Assembly: GCA_030019445.1 (NCBI GenBank)
Contig: JASEEU010000003.1
Span: forward strand, 248,001-312,000
DNA: 64,000 nt
Reading direction: 5' to 3'
From: Anaerosomatales bacterium
GTDB taxonomy: Bacteria > Actinomycetota > Coriobacteriia > Anaerosomatales > Anaerosomataceae
A model generated the notes under the pieces. It was not told the DNA's origin and did not search any database. It saw only the letters and a program-made list of their open reading frames with translations. The position numbers and the translations under genes are program-made. Positions 15,345-23,695 of this stretch are shown in pieces (the first letter of the stretch is position 1; the number at the start of each line of letters is the position of its first letter).

Positions 15345-16010
15345 GTGAAGATCGGCATCGAGAAGGGCATCCTGGAGTTCAACGACGCGCTTGCCGAGGA
15401 GAACCGCGCGCTGTTCTCGGCACATGGCGTGTTCGTCGTCGACCTGATGGCCAGCCCCGGCGCCGGCAAGACCTCCACGATCCTTGCGACCATAGCTGCG
15501 CTGCGCGACCGGTACCGGATCGCCGTCATCGAGGGCGACATCGCGAGCAAGGTCGATGCCGAGAAGGTCAAGGCGCACGGGATCCCGGCGGTGCAGATCA
15601 ACACCGGCGGCGCGTGCCACCTGGAGTCGCGCATGATCCGTCGCGCGGTGGAGGCCATCGACCTGGACGAGGTCGACCTGCTCATCATCGAGAACGTAGG
15701 TAACCTGGTCTGCCCCACCGACTTCGACCTGGGCGAGCATGCCAAGGTGATGATCCTTTCGGTCCCTGAGGGGCACGACAAGCCCTACAAGTACCCGGAC
15801 ATCTTCCGGGTCTCAGAGGCGGTCATCCTGAACAAGTACGACACGATGAGCGTCTTCGACTTCGATGAGGCGGACTTCCGCAGGGTCGTCACGAGCCTCA
15901 ACCCGCAGGCCCCCGTCTTCCCGATGTCGGCGACGTCCGGCGCGGGCGTCGAGGCCTGGGCGGAGTGGCTCGCCGCGCGCATCGAGGCCGTGAGGGGTGA
16001 GACGTCATGA
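15345..16010 (+). CDS. hypB: Hydrogenase maturation GTPase HypB
   Basis: HypB is the SIMIBI GTPase that works with HypA in nickel insertion. The P-loop ASPGAGKT is at residues 36-43, followed by IEGDIASKVDAEK, the metal-site GGACHLE, the ENVGNLVCP segment and an NKYD guanine motif. The N-terminal histidine-rich or CxxCGC nickel-storage extension found in some HypB is absent. GTG 15345 follows GGAGG. The stop overlaps the HD hydrolase start. Confidence 0.95.
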   Translation: MKIGIEKGILEFNDALAEENRALFSAHGVFVVDLMASPGAGKTSTILATIAALRDRYRIAVIEGDIASKVDAEKVKAHGIPAVQINTGGACHLESRMIRRAVEAIDLDEVDLLIIENVGNLVCPTDFDLGEHAKVMILSVPEGHDKPYKYPDIFRVSEAVILNKYDTMSVFDFDEADFRRVVTSLNPQAPVFPMSATSGAGVEAWAEWLAARIEAVRGETS

Positions 16011-16561
16011 TCGATCGGGAACGCGCGCTCGAACTCGTGCGCGAGCGCATCGGCAACCGCAACCTGGTCAACCACTGCGTCGCCACCGAGGCGATCATGC
16101 GCGCGCTCGCCGTGCGCTTCGAGCTGCCGGAGGACGACGTGGAGCGATGGGCACTCGCGGGGTTGCTGCACGACCTGGACTACGCCCAGACGGCCGAGGA
16201 CTTCGAACGTCATGGCGTCCTGACCGCCGAGATGCTCGCGGGCGAGATCGACGACGAGATGCGTCACGCGATCCTCGCGCACGCCGACAAGGCGCCGCGG
16301 GAGAGCCGCATGGACGTCGCGCTCTATGCGGCCGACCCCACGACCGGCTTCATCGTGGCGGCGGCGCTCGTGCGTCCCGACAAGTCGCTCGCCGGCGTGC
16401 AGCTGAAGTCGCTCACGAAGCGCTGGAAGGAGAAGGCGTTCGCCCGCGGCGCCAGCCGCGACCAGATGGCCGCGTGTGCCGATCTGGGTATGGAGCGGGA
16501 CGACTTCCTCGCGCTCTCGCTCGCCGCCATGCAGGCCATCTCCGACGACCTCGGGCTGTAG
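16007..16561 (+). CDS. HD-domain hydrolase
   Basis: An HD superfamily phosphohydrolase-like protein of 184 residues with NHCVATEAIMRAL (first His), LLHDLDYAQ (the HD pair) and ILAHADKAPR. Related small proteins are often annotated as HDIG-type hydrolases; the substrate is unknown. It overlaps hypB by four bases (ATGA), so it ends the tat-hyp operon; the connection to hydrogenase maturation is only positional. Confidence 0.85.
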   Translation: MIDRERALELVRERIGNRNLVNHCVATEAIMRALAVRFELPEDDVERWALAGLLHDLDYAQTAEDFERHGVLTAEMLAGEIDDEMRHAILAHADKAPRESRMDVALYAADPTTGFIVAAALVRPDKSLAGVQLKSLTKRWKEKAFARGASRDQMAACADLGMERDDFLALSLAAMQAISDDLGL

Positions 16562-16616
16562 CCGATAGGGCGGTCCGGGGTCGGTTCCTGTTCGGCCAGG
16601 GGTTGACGCACCGTTG

Positions 16617-16622
16617 TATACT
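16617..16622 (+). promoter_or_regulatory. topA: Possible -10 box for topA
   Basis: TATACT lies 38 bases before the topA start and directly after TTG. No -35 stands at proper spacing; the nearby TTGACG is only 8 bases away and so is not paired with it. Confidence 0.35.
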
Positions 16623-16660
16623 CCGGTGGACTGCCCAGCCGACGGACAGGATGCCGCTTC

Positions 16661-19021
16661 ATGCGACTTGTCATCTCCGAGAAGAACATAGCCGCCCGAC
16701 GCATCGCCGAGATACTCGCGGTGGGTCAGCCGACGGCTGACAAGGTCTACTCCACGCCGGTCTACCGCTTCCGGCGGGACGGCGAGGACTGGGTCAGCGT
16801 CGGCCTCAAGGGCCACATCATGGAGGTGGACTTCCCGGAGGAGTGGGAGTCGCAGGGGCTCAAGAAGTGGACGCTGGAGTCGCTTCCGACCCTCGTGGGC
16901 GCGCCCGTCCTCAAGCTCCCCAAGGAGCGGGGGATCATCCAGTCGCTACGCAACCTCGCGAAGAAGGCCGACGCGGTCATCATCGCCACCGACTACGACC
17001 GCGAAGGCGAGCTCATCGGCGCCGACGCGCGCGACATCGTGCGCGAGCAGAACCCGGACGTCCCGGTCAGCCGGGTGCGTTTCTCGGCCATCACGAAGGA
17101 TGAGATCGAGCGCGCGTTCGCCGAGGCGGACACCGTGAGCGAGGCGCTTGCCGAGGCGGGGGAGACGCGCCAGGACATCGACCTCATCTGGGGCGCGGTG
17201 ATGACGCGCTACCTCACGCTGGCGCACCAGAAGATCACGCGACGCCCGTTCGGCGACGTGCTCTCGGCCGGCCGGGTCCAGACGCCCACGCTCAAGCTTA
17301 TCGTCGACCGGGAGAAGGAGCGCGACGCGTTCGTCCCCGAGGACTACTGGGTCGTGAAGGCGACCTTCAGCCAGAAGGGCGAGGAGTTCGGCGCGACGCA
17401 TGCGACCGATCGCTTCACCTCCGAAGCCGATGCGCAGGCCGCCGTCGCCGCCACCCAGAGCGCTGACAGCGGCGTCGTGACGGAGGTCAAGCGCACGCGG
17501 CGGACCGTGAATCCGCCTGCGCCGTTCAACACGACGTCGCTCATGGCCGCCGCCGCGTCGGAAGGGCTGACGCCCGCCCGGACGATGCGGATCGCCGAGT
17601 CGCTCTATATGAGCGGCTACATCTCATATCCGCGCGTCGACAACACCGTCTACCCGCCGAGCCTGGACCTCAAGGCCATCCTCCATGCGCTCGACCGCGT
17701 GCCTGTCTACCACGAGCACGTCACGAAGCTGCTGAAGAAGGGCACGCTCACCGCCACGCGCGGGAAGAAGGAGACGACAGACCATCCGCCGATCCATCCC
17801 ACGGGCCCGGCGGACCCCGAGAAGCTCGGGGGACCGGAGTGGAAGGTCTACAACCTCGTGGCGCGCCGCTTCCTCGCGACCCTCTCGGACCCCGCGGTCA
17901 TCGAGGCCACGCGCGTGGACATCGATGTCAACGGGCAGGGCTTCGTCGCGCGTGGCGACGTGGTCGTCTCGGCTGGCTTCCGCGCGATCTACCCCTACGG
18001 ACTCAAGAAGGAGGAGCGGCTCCCGGCGATGGCCGAGGGCGACCGCCCCGACTTCCTCGGCGCGCAACTCGACGCCAAGCAGACGCAGCCGCCGGCGCGG
18101 TACTCGGCGGGCAAGCTCATCCAGGAGATGGAGCGCCTCGGGCTCGGCACCAAGGCCACGCGTCACGACATCATCCAGAACCTCTACGACCGCAAGTATG
18201 TGGCGAACGAGCCGATCGAGCCCACGTGCAAGGGCCGGACCGTGATCGAGGCGCTGACCAAGTACGCCGAGCGGATCACCACCCCCGAGATGACCCAGCG
18301 GCTCGAGGAGGAGATGGACGCCATCGCCGGCGGGCGTGACTCCCGCGAGAACGTCGTTGGGCATTCGCGCAAGCTGCTCGCCGATGTGATCGAGACGGTG
18401 CTGCCCATCGCCCAGGAGGTCGGCGAGCTGCTCAAGAGCGCCACTGACGAGGACGCGAAGGTCGGCACCTGTCCGGAGTCCGGCCACGACCTGCTCATCA
18501 AGTTCTCGCCGAAGAACCGCACCTACTTCGTGGGGTGCGCCGGCTACCCCGAGTGCAGCGTGACGTATCCGCTGCCGCGCAACGCCAAGTTCGCCTCGGT
18601 GGACGAGGTCTGCGAGGTATGCGGCACGCCGCAGGTCAAGGTGCTGCAGTTCAAGCGCAAGCCGCAGATCATGTGCCTCAGCCCCACGTGCCCCACCAAG
18701 CGCGGCCCGGACATCATGATCGCCAAGGGCGGCTGTCCCACCGGCGACGGGGGGGACCTCGTTGTCGAGTACTCGGCCGTGGGCAAGCGCTACGTGCGTT
18801 GCACCAACTACGAGCAGTGCAAGACCTCCTACCCGCTCCCGCAGCAGGGGGACATCGAGCCCACCGAGGAACGCTGCGAGTGCGGGGCGCCGGTCGTCAT
18901 CGTCCATACGCGCAAGGGCCCGTGGAAGATCTGCGTGGACCCGGAGTGCCCGCTCAAGGCCGAGCACAAGAAGCCGGTCCGACGCACGGGCGGGAAGAAG
19001 CGCGCCCCGCGCAAGAAGTGA
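16661..19021 (+). CDS. topA: DNA topoisomerase I, archaeal type
   Basis: A 786-residue type IA topoisomerase that relaxes negative supercoils. The Toprim domain starts RLVISEKNIAARRIAEIL and carries the acidic motif ATDYDREGELIG; the catalytic tyrosine is Tyr323 in YISYPRVDNTVYP. These versions (SEK..AARRIA, TDYDREGE, SYPR.DNT) match archaeal TopA, not the bacterial form (VESPAKAKTI, DPDREGEAIA, TYMRTDS). The C-terminal part has four cysteine-pair zinc-ribbon-like repeats and a basic tail. Flanking genes are bacterial, so transfer or an old replacement is likely. Whether a bacterial topA also exists in the genome cannot be seen. Confidence 0.93.
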   Translation: MRLVISEKNIAARRIAEILAVGQPTADKVYSTPVYRFRRDGEDWVSVGLKGHIMEVDFPEEWESQGLKKWTLESLPTLVGAPVLKLPKERGIIQSLRNLAKKADAVIIATDYDREGELIGADARDIVREQNPDVPVSRVRFSAITKDEIERAFAEADTVSEALAEAGETRQDIDLIWGAVMTRYLTLAHQKITRRPFGDVLSAGRVQTPTLKLIVDREKERDAFVPEDYWVVKATFSQKGEEFGATHATDRFTSEADAQAAVAATQSADSGVVTEVKRTRRTVNPPAPFNTTSLMAAAASEGLTPARTMRIAESLYMSGYISYPRVDNTVYPPSLDLKAILHALDRVPVYHEHVTKLLKKGTLTATRGKKETTDHPPIHPTGPADPEKLGGPEWKVYNLVARRFLATLSDPAVIEATRVDIDVNGQGFVARGDVVVSAGFRAIYPYGLKKEERLPAMAEGDRPDFLGAQLDAKQTQPPARYSAGKLIQEMERLGLGTKATRHDIIQNLYDRKYVANEPIEPTCKGRTVIEALTKYAERITTPEMTQRLEEEMDAIAGGRDSRENVVGHSRKLLADVIETVLPIAQEVGELLKSATDEDAKVGTCPESGHDLLIKFSPKNRTYFVGCAGYPECSVTYPLPRNAKFASVDEVCEVCGTPQVKVLQFKRKPQIMCLSPTCPTKRGPDIMIAKGGCPTGDGGDLVVEYSAVGKRYVRCTNYEQCKTSYPLPQQGDIEPTEERCECGAPVVIVHTRKGPWKICVDPECPLKAEHKKPVRRTGGKKRAPRKK

Positions 19022-19077
19022 CGGTGGGCGCCGGTCGGGGCAGATACTAGGTGCCGCCGATCCGACGGGAGCCCACG

Positions 19078-19752
19078 ATGAGACTGGCAGTCGTCCAACC
19101 CGGCCTCCGGGCAACGACCGATGAGGACCTGCGCGCGCTGCGCGACGCCGTCGCGTCGGCCGCGGCAGCCGGTGCGGAGACCGTCATCGTGCCCGACATC
19201 CCAGCGCTGCACGACCACCCCGATCCTGGAGGCTGGCGACCGATCGAGGATGCCGCCGGCACCGCGCGCCTGCTCGTCGCGCACGTGCCTGCCGGTCAGA
19301 CCCACGCGCTCATCGAGGCGGACGGCATCGGCACCGTGGCGGTCGTCTCGGGAGACGGGGTCATCGACCCCGCCGAGATGGGTCGCGTCATGGCCGAGCA
19401 GCCCGACGTGCTCGTGCTCTCGCCACGCAGCGAGTCAGACCTTCAGGCCGAGGCGTTCCTGGAGCTCGCGCTCGGCTACAGCGGCTCGGTCGCCGCGCTC
19501 GTCATCGTGGTGGAGCCCGATGGGGCCGAGGTCGGCGACCCGGGCCATGGCGGCAGTGCCGTCGTCCACCTGGGAGCGGTCGTCACCGAAGCGCGCTCCG
19601 GTGATGACCTCCTGCTTGCCGAGGCGGAGATGCCTCCCGGACCCCCCGAGCCGCGGAGCGCGCTTCCGGACGTCCCGCCGATCCTGCTGCAGCGCCTCGC
19701 GGTCCACGCGGGGCGCAAGCTCGACGTGGGCTACCCCGCCGATCTCGACTGA
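19078..19752 (+). CDS. Nitrilase-fold protein lacking the catalytic cysteine
   Basis: The product (224 residues) starts MRLAVVQPG and follows the alpha-beta-beta-alpha order of carbon-nitrogen hydrolases, including a segment TVAVVSGDGVIDPAEMGRVM where active enzymes have a VxxxxCYDxxFPE-type motif. The nucleophile position is Ser or Val here and no other suitable Cys is present; in fact the protein has no cysteine at all. It is also shorter than usual (about 260-280). It may be a pseudoenzyme; the assignment rests on fold pattern alone. GGGAG precedes the ATG. Confidence 0.5.
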   Translation: MRLAVVQPGLRATTDEDLRALRDAVASAAAAGAETVIVPDIPALHDHPDPGGWRPIEDAAGTARLLVAHVPAGQTHALIEADGIGTVAVVSGDGVIDPAEMGRVMAEQPDVLVLSPRSESDLQAEAFLELALGYSGSVAALVIVVEPDGAEVGDPGHGGSAVVHLGAVVTEARSGDDLLLAEAEMPPGPPEPRSALPDVPPILLQRLAVHAGRKLDVGYPADLD

Positions 19753-19789
19753 CCACGCCGCCCGCGGTCGCGGCACACGGGGTCGTCCG

Positions 19790-19798
19790 TGATAGAAT
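19790..19798 (+). promoter_or_regulatory. Extended -10 promoter of the mdh operon
   Basis: TG-A-TAGAAT gives an extended -10 element. Transcription should begin near 19805, leaving a leader of about 68 bases. Confidence 0.5.
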
Positions 19799-19818
19799 CT
19801 GCACAGAGTCGACCAGTC

Positions 19819-19851
19819 GCCGTGCCGCAGCCTCCGTCGCTGTGGCGCGGC
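19819..19851 (+). other. Leader stem-loop before mdh
   Basis: GCCGTGCCGCAG (19819-19830) pairs with CTGTGGCGCGGC (19840-19851) over 12 base pairs, two of them G-T. The nine-base loop contains CCTCC, complementary to a Shine-Dalgarno core. It sits between the promoter and the GAGAGGGG ribosome site of mdh, so a regulatory or stabilising role is possible. Confidence 0.5.
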
Positions 19852-19872
19852 TTCGTGTGAGAGGGGACACGC

Positions 19873-20808
19873 GTGGCGCTTCCGAAAGTGACCGTGGTCG
19901 GGGCCGGGCAGGTCGGCGCGACCGCCGCCTTCCTCATGGCGGTGAAAGGTCTCGCCGATGTCGTGCTCGTGGACGTGGCCGCGGGGATCCCGCAGGGCAA
20001 GGCGCTCGACATGATGCACAGCCGCTCCGTCGAGCGGTTCGCGGGCACGGTCGTCGGTACGAACGAGTACGAGCTCACCGCGGGGTCGGAGGTCGTCGTG
20101 ATCACGGCCGGCCTTCCGAGGAAGCCCGGCATGACCCGAGACGATCTACTGGCGGCGAACGCGTCGATCGTGCGCTCCGTCGTCACCCAGCTGGTGCAGT
20201 ACTCTCCCGACGCCGTCATCGTCTGCGTCACCAATCCGCTTGACGTGATGACGTACCTGGCGTGGAAGGTCTCCGGGCTGCCGGCGGCCCGGGTCCTCGG
20301 CATGGGCGGCGTGCTCGACTCGGCGCGTTTCGCGTACTTCATCGCCGAGGCGACGGGCGAGCCGATCGCCGACATCGAGGCGCTCGTCATCGGCGCGCAC
20401 GGCGACGCGATGGTGCCGCTGCCCCGCCTCTCCACGGTGGCCGGCCGACCGCTCCCCGAGGTCCTCGATGAAGCGGCGGTGGCCGAGGTGGTGCGGCGCA
20501 CCGTCTTCGGCGGCGCCGAGGTCGTCTCGCTGCTCGGCTCGGGCAGCGCCTTCTACGCCCCCGCGGCGTCGGTGACCGCGATGGTCGAGGCGATCCTGCA
20601 CGACTCCGGGGCGGTCATGCCGTCCTGCGTCTACCTCGAGGGCCAGTACGGCCTGGACGACGTGTATGTCTCGGTGCCCGCATCGCTCGGCCGCGGCGGC
20701 GTGCGCGACGTGCCCGAGTATGGCCTCACCGAAGACGAGCTCGCCGACGTGCAACGGTCGGCGCGAGGCGTGTCCGAGAGCGTCGCCGTGGTCGTGCAGG
20801 GCGGATGA
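19873..20808 (+). CDS. mdh: Malate dehydrogenase
   Basis: NAD-dependent malate/oxaloacetate interconversion. The 311-residue protein has the Rossmann GAGQVGA motif, the substrate-binding arginines in AGLPRKPGMTRDDLL, CVTNPLDVMTY, the GVLDSARF segment, and the catalytic histidine in VIGAHGDAMVPL; the arginine-methionine pattern favours malate over lactate. It is three bases upstream of the fumarase alpha gene, a natural pairing for the oxaloacetate-malate-fumarate branch. GTG start with GAGAGGGG upstream. Confidence 0.93.
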   Translation: MALPKVTVVGAGQVGATAAFLMAVKGLADVVLVDVAAGIPQGKALDMMHSRSVERFAGTVVGTNEYELTAGSEVVVITAGLPRKPGMTRDDLLAANASIVRSVVTQLVQYSPDAVIVCVTNPLDVMTYLAWKVSGLPAARVLGMGGVLDSARFAYFIAEATGEPIADIEALVIGAHGDAMVPLPRLSTVAGRPLPEVLDEAAVAEVVRRTVFGGAEVVSLLGSGSAFYAPAASVTAMVEAILHDSGAVMPSCVYLEGQYGLDDVYVSVPASLGRGGVRDVPEYGLTEDELADVQRSARGVSESVAVVVQGG

Positions 20809-20811
20809 CCC

Positions 20812-21648
20812 GTGATCGGGCCGGACGCGATAGCGGCCGCGGTCGCCGGAGCCGTCCGTGAGGCGGCGACGACGCTGCGTCCCGATGTGCGCGTGGCGCT
20901 GGAGCGGGCGATAGCCGCCGAGCGCTCACCGCGAGGTCGACAGGTCCTCGAACAGCTGGCCGAGAACGCCCGCATCGCGCATGACGAACGCGTCCCGCTC
21001 TGTCAGGACACCGGCACCGTGTGGGTGCGGGTGGAGATCGGCGAGGAGGAGTGCGTCCGGGGATCGGTGCGCGCCGCGGTCGATGCGGCGGTGGCCGAGA
21101 CGTACCGCGCGAGCGCGCTCAGGATGAGCGTCGTGCGCGACGCGTTCTCTGACCGGGCCAACACCGGTGACAACACACCGGCCTTCATCGAACTCGCCCA
21201 ACGCCCCGGCACCGGAGCCACGGTGCACGTGATGCTCAAGGGCGGTGGCTCGGACAACTCCTCGGCACTGGCGATGCTCGAGCCCGCTGCCGGTCGCGAA
21301 GGCATCGTGCGCTTCGTGCTGTCCGTCGTCGAAGGTAAGGCGACAGGGGCGTGCCCGCCGTTGCTCGTGGGGGTGGGCATCGGGGGCACGTTCGACACGG
21401 TCGCCGCGCTCGCGAAGAAGGCGCTGTTGCGCTCGCTCGACGAGCCGTCGCCCGGACCCGTCGACGAGCTGGAGCGCGAGATCCTCGACGTCGTCAACGC
21501 CACCGGTATCGGCCCCGCGGGTCTCGGCGGCTCGACCACCGCGTTCGGCGTCCGCGTGCTCACCGCTCCGTGCCACATCGCCGCGCTACCGGTCGCCGTC
21601 AACCTGGGCTGCTCGGCCGTGCGCTCCGCTACCGTGGAGATCGCCTGA
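20812..21648 (+). CDS. Fumarate hydratase class I, alpha subunit
   Basis: The 278-residue protein has the Fe-S hydratase N-domain motifs: VPLCQDTGTVWV, SDRANTGDNTPAF, MLKGGGSDNSS, GACPPLLVGVGIGGT and LGGSTTAFGVRV. The cluster cysteines are in these segments. The two-subunit form needs a beta subunit, which is found not next door but 1.5 kb on, after an MFS gene. A tartrate dehydratase cannot be excluded, but the mdh neighbour supports fumarase. The stop overlaps the MFS start (TGATG). Confidence 0.92.
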   Translation: MIGPDAIAAAVAGAVREAATTLRPDVRVALERAIAAERSPRGRQVLEQLAENARIAHDERVPLCQDTGTVWVRVEIGEEECVRGSVRAAVDAAVAETYRASALRMSVVRDAFSDRANTGDNTPAFIELAQRPGTGATVHVMLKGGGSDNSSALAMLEPAAGREGIVRFVLSVVEGKATGACPPLLVGVGIGGTFDTVAALAKKALLRSLDEPSPGPVDELEREILDVVNATGIGPAGLGGSTTAFGVRVLTAPCHIAALPVAVNLGCSAVRSATVEIA

Positions 21649-23123
21649 TGGGCCCCGGCGACCACGTCGTCCTGCACCCGGTGGCCGAGCCCGCGTCGTT
21701 CCGGGTCGTCATCGCCAACAAGCGGTTCCGCAGGTTGTGGCTCTCGCAGTTCGTGAGCGGCGTGGGCGACTGGCTCATCATCGGTATCCTTATCCCCACG
21801 GTCACCGCCCTCTCCGGCGGTTCGTCGTTCGCGGTCGCCGGTATCCTCATCGCCAAGATCATCCCGTCGCTCATCCTGAGCAGCTTCGTCGGAGTCTTCG
21901 TCGACCACTTCGACCGCCGCAAGCTCATGATCGCGTGCGACGTCGTCCGGGCGGTGCTCACGCTCGGCCTCGTCTTCACCAAGAGCCTGGCATTCATCTA
22001 CTTCGTCGTGTTCGCGATGGAGATCGCGTCACTGTTCTTCACGCCGGCCAAGAACGCGCTCATCCCGCGTCTGGTGCCCAACGACCAGGTGACCGTCGCC
22101 AACGGCCTCAGCTACACCACGCAGCAGGCGAGCATGCTCATCGGCCTCACGATGTCGGGCGCGATACTCGCGGCCTTCGAGGCGATCGTGCGTTGGCTGC
22201 TCGGCAGCGGACTGCCGCTCGTCGACGAGCTTGTCGGGCCGCTCGCCCCGGCGCTGCTCGGGCCCTCGGCGGGCGCGATCGTCAACAGCCTCACGTTCGT
22301 CGCCTCGGCCATGCTCATCCTCTCCATGCGCATCAAGGCACGTCCTGAGGGACGCCCGCCTCTCGACCTATCGCTGATCGGCAAGGACGCGATCGACTCC
22401 TTCCGCTTCCTCGGCGAGCACCGCGAGCTGCGCGGCCTGCTGCTCACCATCGGCACCGCGATCCTCGGCGGCGGCGCGATCGTGACGGCGGGTCTCGTGC
22501 TCGTGCAACAGAACATGGCCGGCGGGGTGCCGTTCTTCGACCGTGTCGAGGCGCTCGAGAAGCTGGTCGCGGCGCCGCAGACGTTCATGCTCGTGTTCAT
22601 GGCGCTCGGCATGGTGGTCGGCGCCTTCGTGGTGCCGCGCCTCGCCCGCCGCCTGCCGCTGCAGGCACTCTTCCTCGGCGGCGTCGGCGCGTTCGGCGCC
22701 GGCATGCTCGCCTTCTCGTTCATCACCGTGTACTGGGCGGCTGCGCTCTTCGCGGTCGTGGCCGGTTTCTGCATCGCCGCGGTGACCGTCTCGGGCAACA
22801 GCTACGTGGCCGAGACGGTCTCGGATGAGATCCGTGGCCGGGTCTTCACGGCGCTTGAATCGATCATCCGCGTCTCGCTCCTGCTGTCGATGGTCGTCGT
22901 CGCTCCGCTCGGCGACCTTATCGGCAGCCTCGTCGAGAACATCGTGCAGTCGCAGGGCATCGACCCCGAGCGCGTCTACCTCACCGGCCCCCGCATCACG
23001 CTGCAGATCGCGTCGATCGTCGTGCTCGGCGCGGCTTTCTACGCGTACCGGACGTTGCAGTGGCGCCGTGACAATGGCGAGACGAGCGCGCACGATGTGC
23101 CCGAGGAGGACGACCATGCCTGA
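21648..23123 (+). CDS. MFS transporter
   Basis: A 491-residue major facilitator with about 12 membrane helices; FVGVFVDHFDRRKLMIACD is the loop 2-3 signature and FFTPAKNALIPRLVP the following motif, as in EntS/MFS_3-type exporters. Substrate unknown. The gene is wedged between the two fumarase subunits with overlaps at both ends (1 base with alpha, 8 with beta), so all three must be co-translated. Its family is typically for drug or siderophore efflux, not dicarboxylates. Confidence 0.88.
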   Translation: MGPGDHVVLHPVAEPASFRVVIANKRFRRLWLSQFVSGVGDWLIIGILIPTVTALSGGSSFAVAGILIAKIIPSLILSSFVGVFVDHFDRRKLMIACDVVRAVLTLGLVFTKSLAFIYFVVFAMEIASLFFTPAKNALIPRLVPNDQVTVANGLSYTTQQASMLIGLTMSGAILAAFEAIVRWLLGSGLPLVDELVGPLAPALLGPSAGAIVNSLTFVASAMLILSMRIKARPEGRPPLDLSLIGKDAIDSFRFLGEHRELRGLLLTIGTAILGGGAIVTAGLVLVQQNMAGGVPFFDRVEALEKLVAAPQTFMLVFMALGMVVGAFVVPRLARRLPLQALFLGGVGAFGAGMLAFSFITVYWAAALFAVVAGFCIAAVTVSGNSYVAETVSDEIRGRVFTALESIIRVSLLLSMVVVAPLGDLIGSLVENIVQSQGIDPERVYLTGPRITLQIASIVVLGAAFYAYRTLQWRRDNGETSAHDVPEEDDHA

Positions 23124-23691
23124 GACGGGCCCGTTCCGGCTCGATCTCCCGGCCGACCGGGAGACGCTCGCAGCTCTCACGGCGGGCGATGCCGTGCTGC
23201 TCTCCGGCGTCGTCTTCACCGCTCGCGACGCGACGCACGCGCGCATCGTGGCGGAGCTCGAGCGCACGGGAGACCTGCCGTTCGGGCTCGCCGGGCAGAC
23301 GCTCTTCTACGCCGGCCCCACACCGCCGGCGGCCGGCCGGCCCGCCGGTGCGGTCGGCCCGACGACGGCGTCACGCATGGACGCCCACACGCCCGCGTTG
23401 TTGCGGGCCGGTATCGTCGCGACCATCGGCAAGGGGGCGCGCTCGCCCGCAGTGCGCGAGGCGTGTGCCGAGACGGGCTCGGTGTACTTCGGAGCGGTCG
23501 GCGGCGCGGCGGCGCTGCTCGCGACGCACGTGCGCTCGGCCGAGGCCGTCGCATGGCCCGAGCTGGGCACCGAGGCGCTCCTCAGGATGGAGCTCGTCGA
23601 CTTCCCCGCGTTCGTAGCGATCGATACGCGCGGCGCCGACCTCTACGCCGAGGCGCCCGCCGAGTGGCGTACACTGCCACCGAGGGGGTGA
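23116..23691 (+). CDS. Fumarate hydratase class I, beta subunit
   Basis: The 191-residue product matches the C-terminal domain of Fe-S hydratases: AGDAVLLSGVVFTARDATHARI, LFYAGPTP, VGPTTASRMDAHTPALL and IGKGARSPAVREA, ending in AVAWPELGTEALLRMELVDFPA. It provides the substrate-closing half of the fumarase formed with the alpha subunit at 20812-21648. The ATG lies eight bases inside the MFS gene. The operon mdh-alpha-MFS-beta is unusual in splitting the subunits. Confidence 0.92.
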   Translation: MPETGPFRLDLPADRETLAALTAGDAVLLSGVVFTARDATHARIVAELERTGDLPFGLAGQTLFYAGPTPPAAGRPAGAVGPTTASRMDAHTPALLRAGIVATIGKGARSPAVREACAETGSVYFGAVGGAAALLATHVRSAEAVAWPELGTEALLRMELVDFPAFVAIDTRGADLYAEAPAEWRTLPPRG

Positions 23692-23695
23692 GCCG

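Noticed and set aside
13463-15781. Minus-strand frame of about 770 codons
   Set aside because: It covers tatA/B, tatC, hypA and hypB on the opposite strand, all of which are clear.
16603-16622. TTGACG and TATACT as a consensus promoter for topA
   Set aside because: The spacer is only 8 bases, so they cannot act together as -35 and -10.
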